Source: Vreelandella aquamarina
GTDB taxonomy: Bacteria > Pseudomonadota > Gammaproteobacteria > Pseudomonadales > Halomonadaceae
Length of the DNA stretch: 64,000 nt
Direction of reading: 5' to 3'
NCBI RefSeq assembly: GCF_020075495.1
Contig: NZ_JABYQT010000003.1
Coordinates: 62,001 to 126,000 of the forward strand
Made by a program: the position numbers and the translations under genes. The notes beneath the pieces were generated by a model that did no database searches, was not told the DNA's origin, and was given only the letters and a program-made list of their open reading frames with translations. The number at the start of each line of letters is the position of its first letter. Within the stretch, counting starts at the first letter, position 1. Of the stretch, positions 17,898 to 25,964 are shown in pieces.

Positions 17898-18926
17898 TTG
17901 AACAGTCGAATGATGATGATCCTTGCAGGCGTACTGGTGGTTGCTGCGCTGGTGCTGGGGTATCTGGGTATCTCCATTGGAAAGAGCGACCCCAGTCCCG
18001 TGAACATGACAGAGCCTGAGGAAGCCTTGCCACCACTCGATGTGGACGAAACGCCCGAGACGGTCGCGATGCCCCCGATCGACGCAAGTGACGATATCGA
18101 GCTGCATCAGCCCGTCGTCGTGCTTGCCCGTGATCTGCCTGCCCATCACACCGTGCAACCCGACGACCTGCAGGTGGAGCAATTGCGTTTGATGCCGCCC
18201 GGCAGCTTCAGCGACCCTGATGCGCTGGTGGGGCGGCGCGTCTGGCGCGCGCTTTCGGCGGGCAGCATTCTGACCGAGCATAGCTTTACTGCCGGCGGGC
18301 CCGTGGCTCAGATGATTCGCCCCAATGAGCGAGCGCTGGCCGTACAGCTTGAGCATGCCTTGGGCGGGGCCGGAAATCTGGCCCCTGGTGATTATGTCGA
18401 TGTGCTGCTGTACCTGCCTGAAGACGCCATCAACACCGACCGTACCGTGCAGGTGGCCGTTCCGGCCCTGCGCGTTCTGAGCGTGGGCGATGCGCTTGGC
18501 CTGACGCTTTCCGGCGAGCCGGCGGTGGCCGAGGGCCGTTCAGGCAGCTTGAGCATGATGCCGGGGATGGGCCAGGTTGAAACGGTTGTCCTGGCCGTAC
18601 CTGATGCCTTGCTGACGCGTTTTGCACTGGCTGCCGAAGCGGGGAGCCTGCGCCTGGCACTGCGCTCTGCTGCCGAACAGCGCCTGGAAAGCTACTACCG
18701 TGAGGAGGCTGCCACCGAGGCACTCAACCAGCAGCTGTTCCAGTTCGAAAAATTTGCCCTGAGCCAGGCCACGCGGCCTCAGCCCGGCCTCGTGGAGGGC
18801 GGCGCCACGCGCAGGCAGGCCGTGCCCGAGTACCTGAATCAGCAGACGACCGTGCCGTCAGCGGTGCCTTCTTCAGGCGGCGTGCCCGTGATCCGCGGGG
18901 CAACCATCAGTCTTGAAACGCCTTAG
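17898..18926 (+). CDS. rcpC: Flp pilus assembly protein RcpC/CpaB
   Basis: A periplasmic-facing Tad component with an N-terminal membrane anchor (ILAGVLVVAALVLGYLGISIG), an acidic/proline linker, then a SAF/beta-clip domain (VVVLARDLPAHHTVQPDDLQ, followed by GSILTEHSF), and the RcpC core with NERALAVQLEHALGGAGNLAPGDYVDVLL. CpaB/RcpC proteins associate with the secretin. The start is uncertain. The TTG at 17898 is seven bases after AAGGGGA and is preferred; a GTG at 17892 is too close to it, and ATGs begin at 17910. First gene of the rightward tad operon. Confidence 0.88.
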   Translation: MNSRMMMILAGVLVVAALVLGYLGISIGKSDPSPVNMTEPEEALPPLDVDETPETVAMPPIDASDDIELHQPVVVLARDLPAHHTVQPDDLQVEQLRLMPPGSFSDPDALVGRRVWRALSAGSILTEHSFTAGGPVAQMIRPNERALAVQLEHALGGAGNLAPGDYVDVLLYLPEDAINTDRTVQVAVPALRVLSVGDALGLTLSGEPAVAEGRSGSLSMMPGMGQVETVVLAVPDALLTRFALAAEAGSLRLALRSAAEQRLESYYREEAATEALNQQLFQFEKFALSQATRPQPGLVEGGATRRQAVPEYLNQQTTVPSAVPSSGGVPVIRGATISLETP

Positions 18927-18966
18927 GCGCCATGCCCGACTAACGACACAACAACAGGGGAACGGA

Positions 18967-20211
18967 ATGAATCGAGTGACGCGACGGTGGGGGCTTCTGC
19001 TGGGTGGTGGCATGGTAGTGCTGAGCAGCGTCATGGCGCCCCTCGTGGCCCACGCCCAGCCAGTGTGCGACGAGCTTCGCCGCCTGCCTCCCGCGCTCGA
19101 GCTGACACCTGGCATGCACCGGGAGATACGGCTGCCGGTAGAGATCGAGCGGCTGGCGGTAGGCAATCCGGCGGTGGCAGATGTACAGCTCACCTCGGAG
19201 CGGGGGTTTCTGATTTCGCCGGTCGAGCAGGGGGCCACCAACGTCACCATCTGGACCCCCTGCTCGCAGCGCCCAGCCGACATCACGCTGATGGTCACAG
19301 GCGCTGCCAGCCAGGCACTTGGCAGCTTCCCCGAAAGCATCCCGGCCGTGCCGGCCCAGGTGCAGACCGATATCCGGTTTGTCGAGGTCAACCGTACGCG
19401 CCTGCGTGAGATCGGCGTGTCGCTGTTTGGCAGCTCCAATAACAACCTGTTTGCCTCTCCGGGCGTGGGGCCAGGCGGGGTCGGGGTGGGTAATATCGGA
19501 AGCCTGACCCCAGGGGCCAACGTGCCGCTTTCCAGCAGCGGTTTCAACCTGGTCGTGGGCGGTGGCAGCAGCCGGGTGCTGGCCGCGCTCAGCGCGCTGG
19601 AAAGCAGCGGCTTCGCCTATACCCTGGCGCGGCCAAGCCTGGTCGCCCTCAGCGGCCAGAGCGCGAGCTTTCTGGCCGGGGGAGAGTTTCCCATTCCGGT
19701 GCCCAGCGCAGGCAGTGATAGCGTGTCCATCGAGTACAAGGAGTTCGGGGTGCGCTTGACGCTTACGCCCACGGTGATCGATGAGCGGCGCATTACGCTC
19801 AAGGTGGCGCCGGAGGTCAGTGAGCTCGACTTCGTCAACGGTATTACCATCGAGGGCACCACGGTGCCGGCATTGTCGGTACGTCGTTCGGATACCAGCG
19901 TTTCGCTGGCCAGCGGCGAGAGCTTCATCATCAGTGGCCTGATCAGCACCAACCGCAGTGCCCAGGTCAACCAGTTGCCGGGGCTGGGCAGCCTGCCGGT
20001 GATCGGAGCATTCTTTCGCAACAGCCGGACCCGGGTAGAGGAGCGCGAGCTTCTGATGATCGTGACTCCACACCTGGTGCAGCCTCTCGCGGCTGATGCC
20101 CTGTTGCCCCCGCTGCCCGGCGAAGCGGTGCGCAATTATGACCCCAGCGTGCATGAGCTGCTGTTGTTCGAAGACGGCTCGTTTGACCGCACCGCCGGGC
20201 TTTCGCGCTAA
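18967..20211 (+). CDS. rcpA: Tad secretin RcpA/CpaC
   Basis: Outer-membrane secretin through which the Flp pilus exits. A signal peptide (to VAHAQ, about residue 30) is followed by the pilus/BON-like N-domain (LPVEIERLAVGNPAVADVQ) and the C-terminal secretin domain. The latter is recognisable from VPALSVRRSDTSVSLASGESFIISGL and LPGLGSLPVIGAFFR, ending in the ELLMIVTPHLV strand. 414 residues, a little shorter than many CpaC proteins. The ATG at 18967 is preceded by AGGGGAACGGA; an upstream in-frame ATG at 18913 lies inside the end of rcpC. 40 nt after rcpC. Confidence 0.93.
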   Translation: MNRVTRRWGLLLGGGMVVLSSVMAPLVAHAQPVCDELRRLPPALELTPGMHREIRLPVEIERLAVGNPAVADVQLTSERGFLISPVEQGATNVTIWTPCSQRPADITLMVTGAASQALGSFPESIPAVPAQVQTDIRFVEVNRTRLREIGVSLFGSSNNNLFASPGVGPGGVGVGNIGSLTPGANVPLSSSGFNLVVGGGSSRVLAALSALESSGFAYTLARPSLVALSGQSASFLAGGEFPIPVPSAGSDSVSIEYKEFGVRLTLTPTVIDERRITLKVAPEVSELDFVNGITIEGTTVPALSVRRSDTSVSLASGESFIISGLISTNRSAQVNQLPGLGSLPVIGAFFRNSRTRVEERELLMIVTPHLVQPLAADALLPPLPGEAVRNYDPSVHELLLFEDGSFDRTAGLSR

Positions 20212-20220
20212 GGAGATGCC

Positions 20221-21387
20221 ATGCAGACGTTTCTGGTCACCGGATGCTCGGATGCCGACATCACCTGGCTCGAATCCACCCTGTCAGAGCAGGGCCGGAT
20301 CGTGCCGGTCGGCAGCAAGCTGGAAGCCATTATCGGACTGATCGACCAGATGCAGGTAGGTACGGTCTTTGTGTGCGTTGACCGCAAGGGGTATGACAGC
20401 GCCTTTTCCCTCATCGAAGGGCTTAGCGAATCTCGCCCTAATGCGGTTGTCGTCGCCATCGGTGATGGAACGGATAGCGAGCTGGTACTGGGGGGAATGC
20501 GCGCCGGTGCCAAGGATTTTCTGACCGTGGGGCAGCGCGGCAGCGAAGTGCAGAGTCTGATACGCCGACTCGGGCGCAAGCAGCCTGTAATGAACGCGGC
20601 ATTCAGCGGACAGCGCGCTCGGCTCGTGGTGCTCTATGGCACCGATGTGGTGTCGGACACCACGCTGATCGCCGGCCACGTCGCGCTGGAACTCGCCCGA
20701 ACCCAATCCCAGGTGCTGCTGGTCGATATAGCTCCCGGCCACGGTGAGCTTGAAGCCCTGCTGAGCCTCAAGTGCTCCTTTGGGCTCGAAGACGCCATGC
20801 GTGCCGCCCAGCGGCTGGACTCCGCGGTAATCGAGAGCGCCTTCAGCCGGCATGAGAGCGGCCTTTACGTGCTGCCGTTGCTGCAGGATGACCGCTACCC
20901 CGAAGCCTACACCTATGCCGATACCATTTTGCTGCTGGGCGTGCTGCGCCAGCATTTTGCCTGCGTGATCGTCAACGCCTGCGGCCAGCCAGACGGTGGC
21001 TTCGTTCGCGCGCTGGTGAGCACGGCCGATCAGCTGTTGTGGTACCTGTATCAGAGTGTGCCGAGTAGCCGGCGCAATCTTCACTGCCTGCAGCGCTGGC
21101 GCTCCGAGGGGGTTGCCTTGAATAACGTCGGGTTGCTGGTGGACCGTTACACGGCACGGCTGGCGCCGGAGCCTTCGGTACTGTCCGAGATGTTCGGTAT
21201 ACCGCTGGTAGCGACGCTGGCGGGGCAGCCGCACCAGCGCCTGAATAGCCTGAACCAGGGCGTGCCGCTTTACAAGCTTGCGCCCAAGGATGAGCTGACG
21301 CGCACTTTGCAGCAGCTTGCCGGTGATGTGCTGCCCAGGCCGGCGGCTGAAAAACGCCCTGGTGTGCTAAAACGCCTGTTTCGATAA
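20221..21387 (+). CDS. tadZ: Tad pilus localisation protein TadZ/CpaE
   Basis: A 388-residue MinD/ParA-superfamily protein with an N-terminal receiver-like domain (to about residue 120; VVVAIGDGTDSELVLGGMRAGAKDFL) and a C-terminal deviant ATPase domain. TadZ/CpaE proteins mark the pole and recruit the Tad machinery. The Walker A position near residue 138 reads YGTDVVSDTT, with no GK[ST], so ATP binding may be weak or lost. The Walker A' aspartate region (VLLVDIAPGHGE) persists. Atypical Walker boxes are known in TadZ. Nine nt after rcpA and nine before tadA. Confidence 0.88.
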   Translation: MQTFLVTGCSDADITWLESTLSEQGRIVPVGSKLEAIIGLIDQMQVGTVFVCVDRKGYDSAFSLIEGLSESRPNAVVVAIGDGTDSELVLGGMRAGAKDFLTVGQRGSEVQSLIRRLGRKQPVMNAAFSGQRARLVVLYGTDVVSDTTLIAGHVALELARTQSQVLLVDIAPGHGELEALLSLKCSFGLEDAMRAAQRLDSAVIESAFSRHESGLYVLPLLQDDRYPEAYTYADTILLLGVLRQHFACVIVNACGQPDGGFVRALVSTADQLLWYLYQSVPSSRRNLHCLQRWRSEGVALNNVGLLVDRYTARLAPEPSVLSEMFGIPLVATLAGQPHQRLNSLNQGVPLYKLAPKDELTRTLQQLAGDVLPRPAAEKRPGVLKRLFR

Positions 21388-21396
21388 GGGGGACGT

Positions 21397-22644
21397 ATGG
21401 AGCGCGGTGGTCTCATTCAGCTCAGCCACTTGAAAGAGCGGCTGCATCGCTACCTGATCGATCAACTGGGCGATGAAACGACCAACCTGATCGAGGGTAG
21501 CCGCCCGGAGCTCAAGCGTTTTGTCGCCTCGCATATCCAGACATTCACCCGCCAGCAGCAGCTGGCCATCTCGGGGTACGAGATAGACCGTCTGACCGAG
21601 GAGATGCTGGATGAACTCACCGGGTTCGGGCCCCTGGAAGTACTGCTGAATGATCCCAGCGTGACCGAGATCCTGGTGAACGGCAGCGACCATATCTTTA
21701 TCGAGCGCCGCGGCGTGCTGTCGGTCAGCGACCTGCACTTCGTCAACGATCAGCACCTGCAGCGGGTGATCCAGCGCATTATCGCGCCGCTGGGGCGGCG
21801 ACTGGACGAATCCTCGCCCATGGTGGATGCCCGCCTGCCCGACGGCAGCCGGGTGAATGCGGTCATCCCGCCGATTGCGCTGGACGGGGCTTGCCTTTCG
21901 GTACGCAAGTTTCGCAAGGATATGCTGCAAAGCCACGATCTCGTCGCCTCCGGCGCGCTCAGCGAGGCGATGCTCGCGTTTCTGGAATACGCGGTGAAGC
22001 ATCGCTGCAATATCGTGATCAGCGGCGGTACCGGTACCGGCAAGACCACCATGCTCAACCTGCTGAGCAGCATGATCGACCATCGCGAGCGGCTGGTCAC
22101 CATCGAGGATACCGCCGAGCTGCAGCTCAAGCACGGCCATGTGGTACGCCTGGAAACCCGCCCACCCAATGCTGATGGGCATGGTGAAGTCACCGCGCGC
22201 AGCCTGGTGCGCAACGCGTTGCGCATGCGCCCGGACCGCATCATCCTGGGTGAAACCCGTGGCGTCGAAGTGCTCGATGTACTCTCGGCGATGAACACCG
22301 GTCATGAAGGCTCGATGACCTCTATTCACGCCAACAGCGCGGCCGATTCGCTGTTGAGGATGGAAACCCTGGTCGGACTCTCCGGCGTGCCGGTACCGGA
22401 GAAGACCATGCGTCAATCCATCTCCTCGGCCCTTGAGGTGATCGTTCAACTGGTGCGCCTGCCGTCGGGGCTGCGTTGCATCAGCGAGATTCTCGAAATC
22501 GGTGAAATGCGCCAGGGCGAGTACTTGACCAACGTGCTGTTTCGCCATGACCGCCTGCGCAACACCTTTATCCAGCAGAACCATCAGGTGTTCAACGAAA
22601 AGCTTGCCGGCGTGTTCGAGGCAAGCCAGGAGGGCCTTGGGTGA
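21397..22644 (+). CDS. tadA: Tad secretion ATPase TadA/CpaF
   Basis: Hexameric type II/IV secretion ATPase that powers Flp pilus extension (and, in this family, retraction). 415 residues. An N-terminal helical domain is followed by LNDPSVTEILVNG, typical of CpaF. The Walker A SGGTGTGKTT is at 209-218, the Asp box is around IEDTAELQL, the Walker B-like MRPDRIILGETRG follows, and the His box is in STSIHANS-type sequence (MTSIHANSA). All catalytic motifs are intact. Its end overlaps tadB by four nt (GTGA type). Confidence 0.96.
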   Translation: MERGGLIQLSHLKERLHRYLIDQLGDETTNLIEGSRPELKRFVASHIQTFTRQQQLAISGYEIDRLTEEMLDELTGFGPLEVLLNDPSVTEILVNGSDHIFIERRGVLSVSDLHFVNDQHLQRVIQRIIAPLGRRLDESSPMVDARLPDGSRVNAVIPPIALDGACLSVRKFRKDMLQSHDLVASGALSEAMLAFLEYAVKHRCNIVISGGTGTGKTTMLNLLSSMIDHRERLVTIEDTAELQLKHGHVVRLETRPPNADGHGEVTARSLVRNALRMRPDRIILGETRGVEVLDVLSAMNTGHEGSMTSIHANSAADSLLRMETLVGLSGVPVPEKTMRQSISSALEVIVQLVRLPSGLRCISEILEIGEMRQGEYLTNVLFRHDRLRNTFIQQNHQVFNEKLAGVFEASQEGLG

Positions 22645-23525
22645 ACGCCACCGCCTACGCCTTGTTCGGCATGAGTGCGGCCTTCCTGCTGGCCGCCTGG
22701 ATAATGCTTCAGGCCAGCCGGCGGCGGGCGGTCGATGAGCGTATCAACGAGCGGCTGAACCGTGACAGCGTGCGGGTCGAACCAAGGGTGCGCAAGCGGC
22801 GCGGACTATCGCTATGGCTGCGCCAGGCGGGCATTCGTCTGCCTGCCTGGTTGAGTGCACTGCTCGCGGGGCTTTTCGCGATACTGCTGCTGATGCTCTT
22901 GCAGGTCAGTTGGTTCATGCCGCTGCTGGCGCTTGCGGGTATGGCGCTGCTGGTCTATCTGGTCGGCCAGTGGCGTGCCCAGAAGCGCCTGGACCGAATG
23001 ATCGAACAGATGCCTGGCCTGCTGGATCACATGGTGCGCAGTATCAAGTCCGGGCGCACCGTGGGCGATGCCATGCTGCTGGCCATGCAACGCAGCCCAG
23101 AACCGCTGAACAGGGCCATGGCGCCGGTGCGCAAGGATATCGAGCTTGGCATGCCCATGGCCGAGGCAGTGCTGGAGTTTGCCTCGCTCTATCGGCGCGA
23201 GGAGTTTCATATCCTGGCGCTTGGCATGCGCATCAACCAGCGCTATGGCGGTAACGCCTCGGACATGCTCCAAAGCCTGATGGCGATGATTCGCGATCGC
23301 GAGCGGGCCAGCCGCCAGCTGCGCGCCATGACCGGCGAGACGCGTATCAGTGCCGTGGTGCTGGCCGGGCTTCCGCTGGGGTTGGGTGGTTATATCCTGT
23401 TGAGCAATCCCGATTTCCTGCTCACCATGTGGGCCTCCTCGGCGGGCAGGGTGATGCTGATGATCTCCCTGGTGCTGCAGTTCACCGGATGTTTCATCCT
23501 CTGGCGGATGTTGAAGAGCATTTAA
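22641..23525 (+). CDS. tadB: Tad inner-membrane platform protein TadB
   Basis: A 294-residue polytopic inner-membrane protein with N-terminal helices (about 5-24 and 68-108) and two C-terminal helices, flanking a cytoplasmic T2SSF (GspF-like) domain. Diagnostic text includes EQMPGLLDHMVRSIKSGRTVGDAM and FHILALGMRINQRYGGNASDML. TadB and TadC form the paired platform with the TadA ATPase. The GTG start overlaps the tadA stop. It is followed by a 41-nt spacer containing tandem 13-bp repeats before tadC. Confidence 0.93.
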   Translation: MNATAYALFGMSAAFLLAAWIMLQASRRRAVDERINERLNRDSVRVEPRVRKRRGLSLWLRQAGIRLPAWLSALLAGLFAILLLMLLQVSWFMPLLALAGMALLVYLVGQWRAQKRLDRMIEQMPGLLDHMVRSIKSGRTVGDAMLLAMQRSPEPLNRAMAPVRKDIELGMPMAEAVLEFASLYRREEFHILALGMRINQRYGGNASDMLQSLMAMIRDRERASRQLRAMTGETRISAVVLAGLPLGLGGYILLSNPDFLLTMWASSAGRVMLMISLVLQFTGCFILWRMLKSI

Positions 23526-23529
23526 AGAC

Positions 23530-23561
23530 GAGTATTTAAAAAGAGTATTTAAAAAGAGTAT
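23530..23561 (+). repeat. 13-bp tandem direct repeat between tadB and tadC
   Basis: GAGTATTTAAAAA occurs twice in perfect tandem (23530-23542, 23543-23555) followed by a partial third unit GAGTAT. Each unit boundary creates an AAGAG ribosome-binding-like core; the last is eight bases before the tadC ATG. The repeat lies wholly in the tadB-tadC spacer. Confidence 0.9.
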
Positions 23562-23566
23562 CTGAT

Positions 23567-24451
23567 ATGTGGCTACTGATCATGAGTGCCGTTCTGCTGC
23601 TGGCCGCCGCCGCTCTGGTGGTCTGGACGATGCTGCAACAACAGCGCAACGCGGCCATCATCAGCCAGCGGATCTCCACGCTGGGTGGGGTGGGGCTGGC
23701 AACCAACCGGCGTCGCTCGCTGCTCGAGGGCCTGGAGCAGCTTGACGGCAGAATAGACGCCGAGCTGCCCAGGCTACTGGAGCAGCTGGGCTGGCGCTCG
23801 CCTCAGCAGCGCGCCCGCTATTACGCCATTCAGATGGGGGTACCGCTGATCGCCGCCGTGCTGGCCATGGCGGTCAGCGCGCTTTGGCGGGGCGAGCCGT
23901 CGTTTCTGGCCGCACTGGCCTGCTTCGGGATAGGGTTTCTGCTGCCCAAGCGCTGGCTCAGGCGGGCGGTGGGCAAGCGGCGTGAAAGAATTGCCGAGGA
24001 GGTCTCCACCATGCTGCCGCTGCTGCGCATGCTGTTTGAAGTGGGCATGTCCGTCGAGCAGGCGTTGCGCGCACTTACCCAGGAGGGGCAGTACATCCTT
24101 CCGGAGCTTTCCGTCGAGTTCAAGCGGGTGCTTACCCGTGTGGATGTGGGGCTGGACCTGGCCAGTGAGTTGACGAGCATGGCCGAGCGCCTGGACATCG
24201 ATCAAGTAACCGACTGCGTGGTGATTCTCGAGCAGCTGATTCGCCAGGGTGGTGGGGCGGTGGCATCGTTGATCTCGCTCAAGCAGCTGTTCGATGATCG
24301 GCGAATGACCACTCTGCAGGAGAAGGTGTCCAAGCTTTCTGCCAAGATGTCGGCCACCATGGTGGCCTTTCTCTTTCCTGCCCTGTTGATCATTCTCGCC
24401 GGCCCCGGCTTCATTGCCATTTTCGGTGCCTTGTCAGGGATGAGCCCATGA
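23567..24451 (+). CDS. tadC: Tad inner-membrane platform protein TadC
   Basis: Second T2SSF-family platform protein, 294 residues, the same length as TadB. An N-terminal helix (about 2-23) and two mid helices are followed by the T2SSF core (EVSTMLPLLRMLFEVGMSVEQAL, then LDIDQVTDCVVILEQLIRQGG) and a C-terminal helix (FLFPALLIILAGPGFIAIF). The SRP-like partner of TadB in the pilus motor base. The stop overlaps the tadD start in an ATGATGA junction, so tadC-tadD are translationally coupled. Confidence 0.93.
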   Translation: MWLLIMSAVLLLAAAALVVWTMLQQQRNAAIISQRISTLGGVGLATNRRRSLLEGLEQLDGRIDAELPRLLEQLGWRSPQQRARYYAIQMGVPLIAAVLAMAVSALWRGEPSFLAALACFGIGFLLPKRWLRRAVGKRRERIAEEVSTMLPLLRMLFEVGMSVEQALRALTQEGQYILPELSVEFKRVLTRVDVGLDLASELTSMAERLDIDQVTDCVVILEQLIRQGGGAVASLISLKQLFDDRRMTTLQEKVSKLSAKMSATMVAFLFPALLIILAGPGFIAIFGALSGMSP

Positions 24452-25155
24452 TGAACGATGCCCTAAGAACCGTGCTGCTGGGGATGACGCTTGCCCTGGC
24501 TGGCTGTGCCGCACCGGGCAGCCACACCTCCCGCGAGGCCGCTCAGTGCGCCCCGCTCGAGCAGGAGCAGCAGCTGGCCATTCAACTGGCAAGGGATATG
24601 GCCGACCAGGGGCGCCTGCATGCAGCGCTTGCCCACCTGGAACAGTTGCCGGGAAACCTGCCGGACGTACGCCTGCAAAAGGCAACGATACTGCGCCGGC
24701 TGGAGCACCCGGACGCTTACGCACTTTACACATCGCTTCTGAATGGCTGTGTAGCGGCCGAGGCCTATCATGGGCTTGGCCAGATCGAGGCGGTCAATGG
24801 CCGCTATGACCAGGCGCGTGTGCATATGCAGAAGGCGGCAAGCCTCAACCCCTCAAGCTTCACGATTCGTAACGACCTGGGCTTTGTATATCTGCAGCAC
24901 CGGGAACTCGACAAGGCGCAGTTCGAGTTCATGACCGCGCTCGAGTTGAGCCATGACGATGCGCTGCCGATGGAAAATCTGCTGACGCTGTTGCTCTATC
25001 AAGGCAAGCAGCAGGAGTACAACGTGCTGCTACGCGAGGGCAGAGCCACGGCCTTGCAGTACCAGCGCGCCGACGCACGGGCACGCAGGCTCAAGCAAGA
25101 AGACGAGCAAGCCTACCCGCCCATCAACAGCAATGCTGAACAAGGAGGCGTTTGA
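24448..25155 (+). CDS. tadD: Tad pilotin-like TPR lipoprotein TadD
   Basis: A 235-residue lipoprotein. The signal peptide ends in LALAGC, with the lipid-attachment Cys at residue 19 or 20 depending on which of two adjacent ATGs (24448, 24451) is used. The rest is helical with tetratricopeptide-like repeats, for example AYHGLGQIEAVNGRYDQARVHMQ and FTIRNDLGFVYLQHRELDKAQ. TadD proteins are thought to aid secretin assembly at the outer membrane. Overlaps tadC upstream and the DUF3613 gene downstream (TGATG). Confidence 0.9.
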   Translation: MMNDALRTVLLGMTLALAGCAAPGSHTSREAAQCAPLEQEQQLAIQLARDMADQGRLHAALAHLEQLPGNLPDVRLQKATILRRLEHPDAYALYTSLLNGCVAAEAYHGLGQIEAVNGRYDQARVHMQKAASLNPSSFTIRNDLGFVYLQHRELDKAQFEFMTALELSHDDALPMENLLTLLLYQGKQQEYNVLLREGRATALQYQRADARARRLKQEDEQAYPPINSNAEQGGV

Positions 25156-25460
25156 TGAGGGAATATCGCTTGATTGGCCTGATGGCGCTAGGCGCCCTGC
25201 TGGCAGGTGGCATGGCCGGGTGTGCCCAGCCGGCTGGGCAGCCAGGCGAAGCGGCCCAGTCACGTATGCTCGGCAAGGGCAGTACCAGCGCCGATGCCTG
25301 GTTGCAGGTGCAGCGGGAGGGCAGCCAGGCCTCACCCCATGAACAGCGGCTCTCCGCCGCCGAGCAGGAGCGTGCCAGTCAGCGTTGGCTGGACAGCTTT
25401 ACCCACCCGATTCCGGATTTTTTCAAGCGCGAGGATGCTGACAGTTTCGGTCAGGAGTGA
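25155..25460 (+). CDS. Small DUF3613-type lipoprotein of the Tad locus
   Basis: A 101-residue predicted lipoprotein whose signal peptide ends GGMAGC (Cys23). The mature part contains ADAWLQVQREGSQAS and a C-terminal RWLDSFTHPIPDFF segment resembling the short proteins following tadD in pseudomonad Tad loci (DUF3613). Function unknown. Its position suggests an outer-membrane accessory role. The ATG at 25155 overlaps the tadD stop. It converges on the prepilin peptidase gene with about 20 nt between the ends. Confidence 0.8.
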   Translation: MREYRLIGLMALGALLAGGMAGCAQPAGQPGEAAQSRMLGKGSTSADAWLQVQREGSQASPHEQRLSAAEQERASQRWLDSFTHPIPDFFKREDADSFGQE

Positions 25461-25480
25461 CCCTCTTTCGAAGCCGCTGG

Positions 25481-25957
25481 TCAAGCACCGTAAAGCAGCG
25501 CCAGCAGCTGGAGGCTGCCAAGCGCCAGAAACACGAACGGCCCGTAGGCAAACTGGCCTCTCTGGATGACAAGCCCTGGCGCATGGCGTTGTAGCCACCC
25601 GCACGCGCGGGTGGGTAAACGCGCCATTGCCAATGCCCAGACAACCAGCCACAAGGCAGCAAGGGCGGTGAGTACCAGCGTTGCCATGGCACCTGTGCAC
25701 AGGCCAACAGCTGCCATCAGTTTTACATCGCCGCCACCCAGCACACCTTTGATATGCCCTGGTATGGTCAGCGCCAGCGCCAGGGCTGCGCCTGTCAGGG
25801 CGCTCGAGATGGAGGCGCCGGCAAGGCTTTGAGAGGTTGCCGGCAACCAGGCTGCCGCCAGCAGCATGAGCGGATAGAGCAGGCGGTTGCTGATATGCCG
25901 CTGGCGCAGGTCCTGAAAGGCGCAGGCCAGCACCCAGAGCAGCAAGACCCCCATCAT
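25481..25957 (-). CDS. fppA: Tad prepilin peptidase (FppA/TadV/CpaA type)
   Basis: A 158-residue polytopic inner-membrane aspartyl protease lacking the N-terminal methylase domain of PilD. The two catalytic aspartates are Asp16 (in FQDLRQRHISN) and Asp77 (GGGDVKLMAA). It should cleave the Flp and TadE-like prepilins encoded at the other end of the locus. The ATG at 25957 lies seven nt after the glnD stop on the same strand, so it may be transcribed with glnD rather than with the pilus genes. An alternative TTG at 25975 overlaps glnD. Confidence 0.92.
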   Translation of the reverse strand: MMGVLLLWVLACAFQDLRQRHISNRLLYPLMLLAAAWLPATSQSLAGASISSALTGAALALALTIPGHIKGVLGGGDVKLMAAVGLCTGAMATLVLTALAALWLVVWALAMARLPTRACGWLQRHAPGLVIQRGQFAYGPFVFLALGSLQLLALLYGA

Positions 25958-25964
25958 GCGCGGC

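Noticed and set aside
17807-18019. 70-codon ORF across the start of rcpC
   Set aside because: Out of frame with rcpC, overlaps its well-supported N-terminal membrane anchor, and has no family character.
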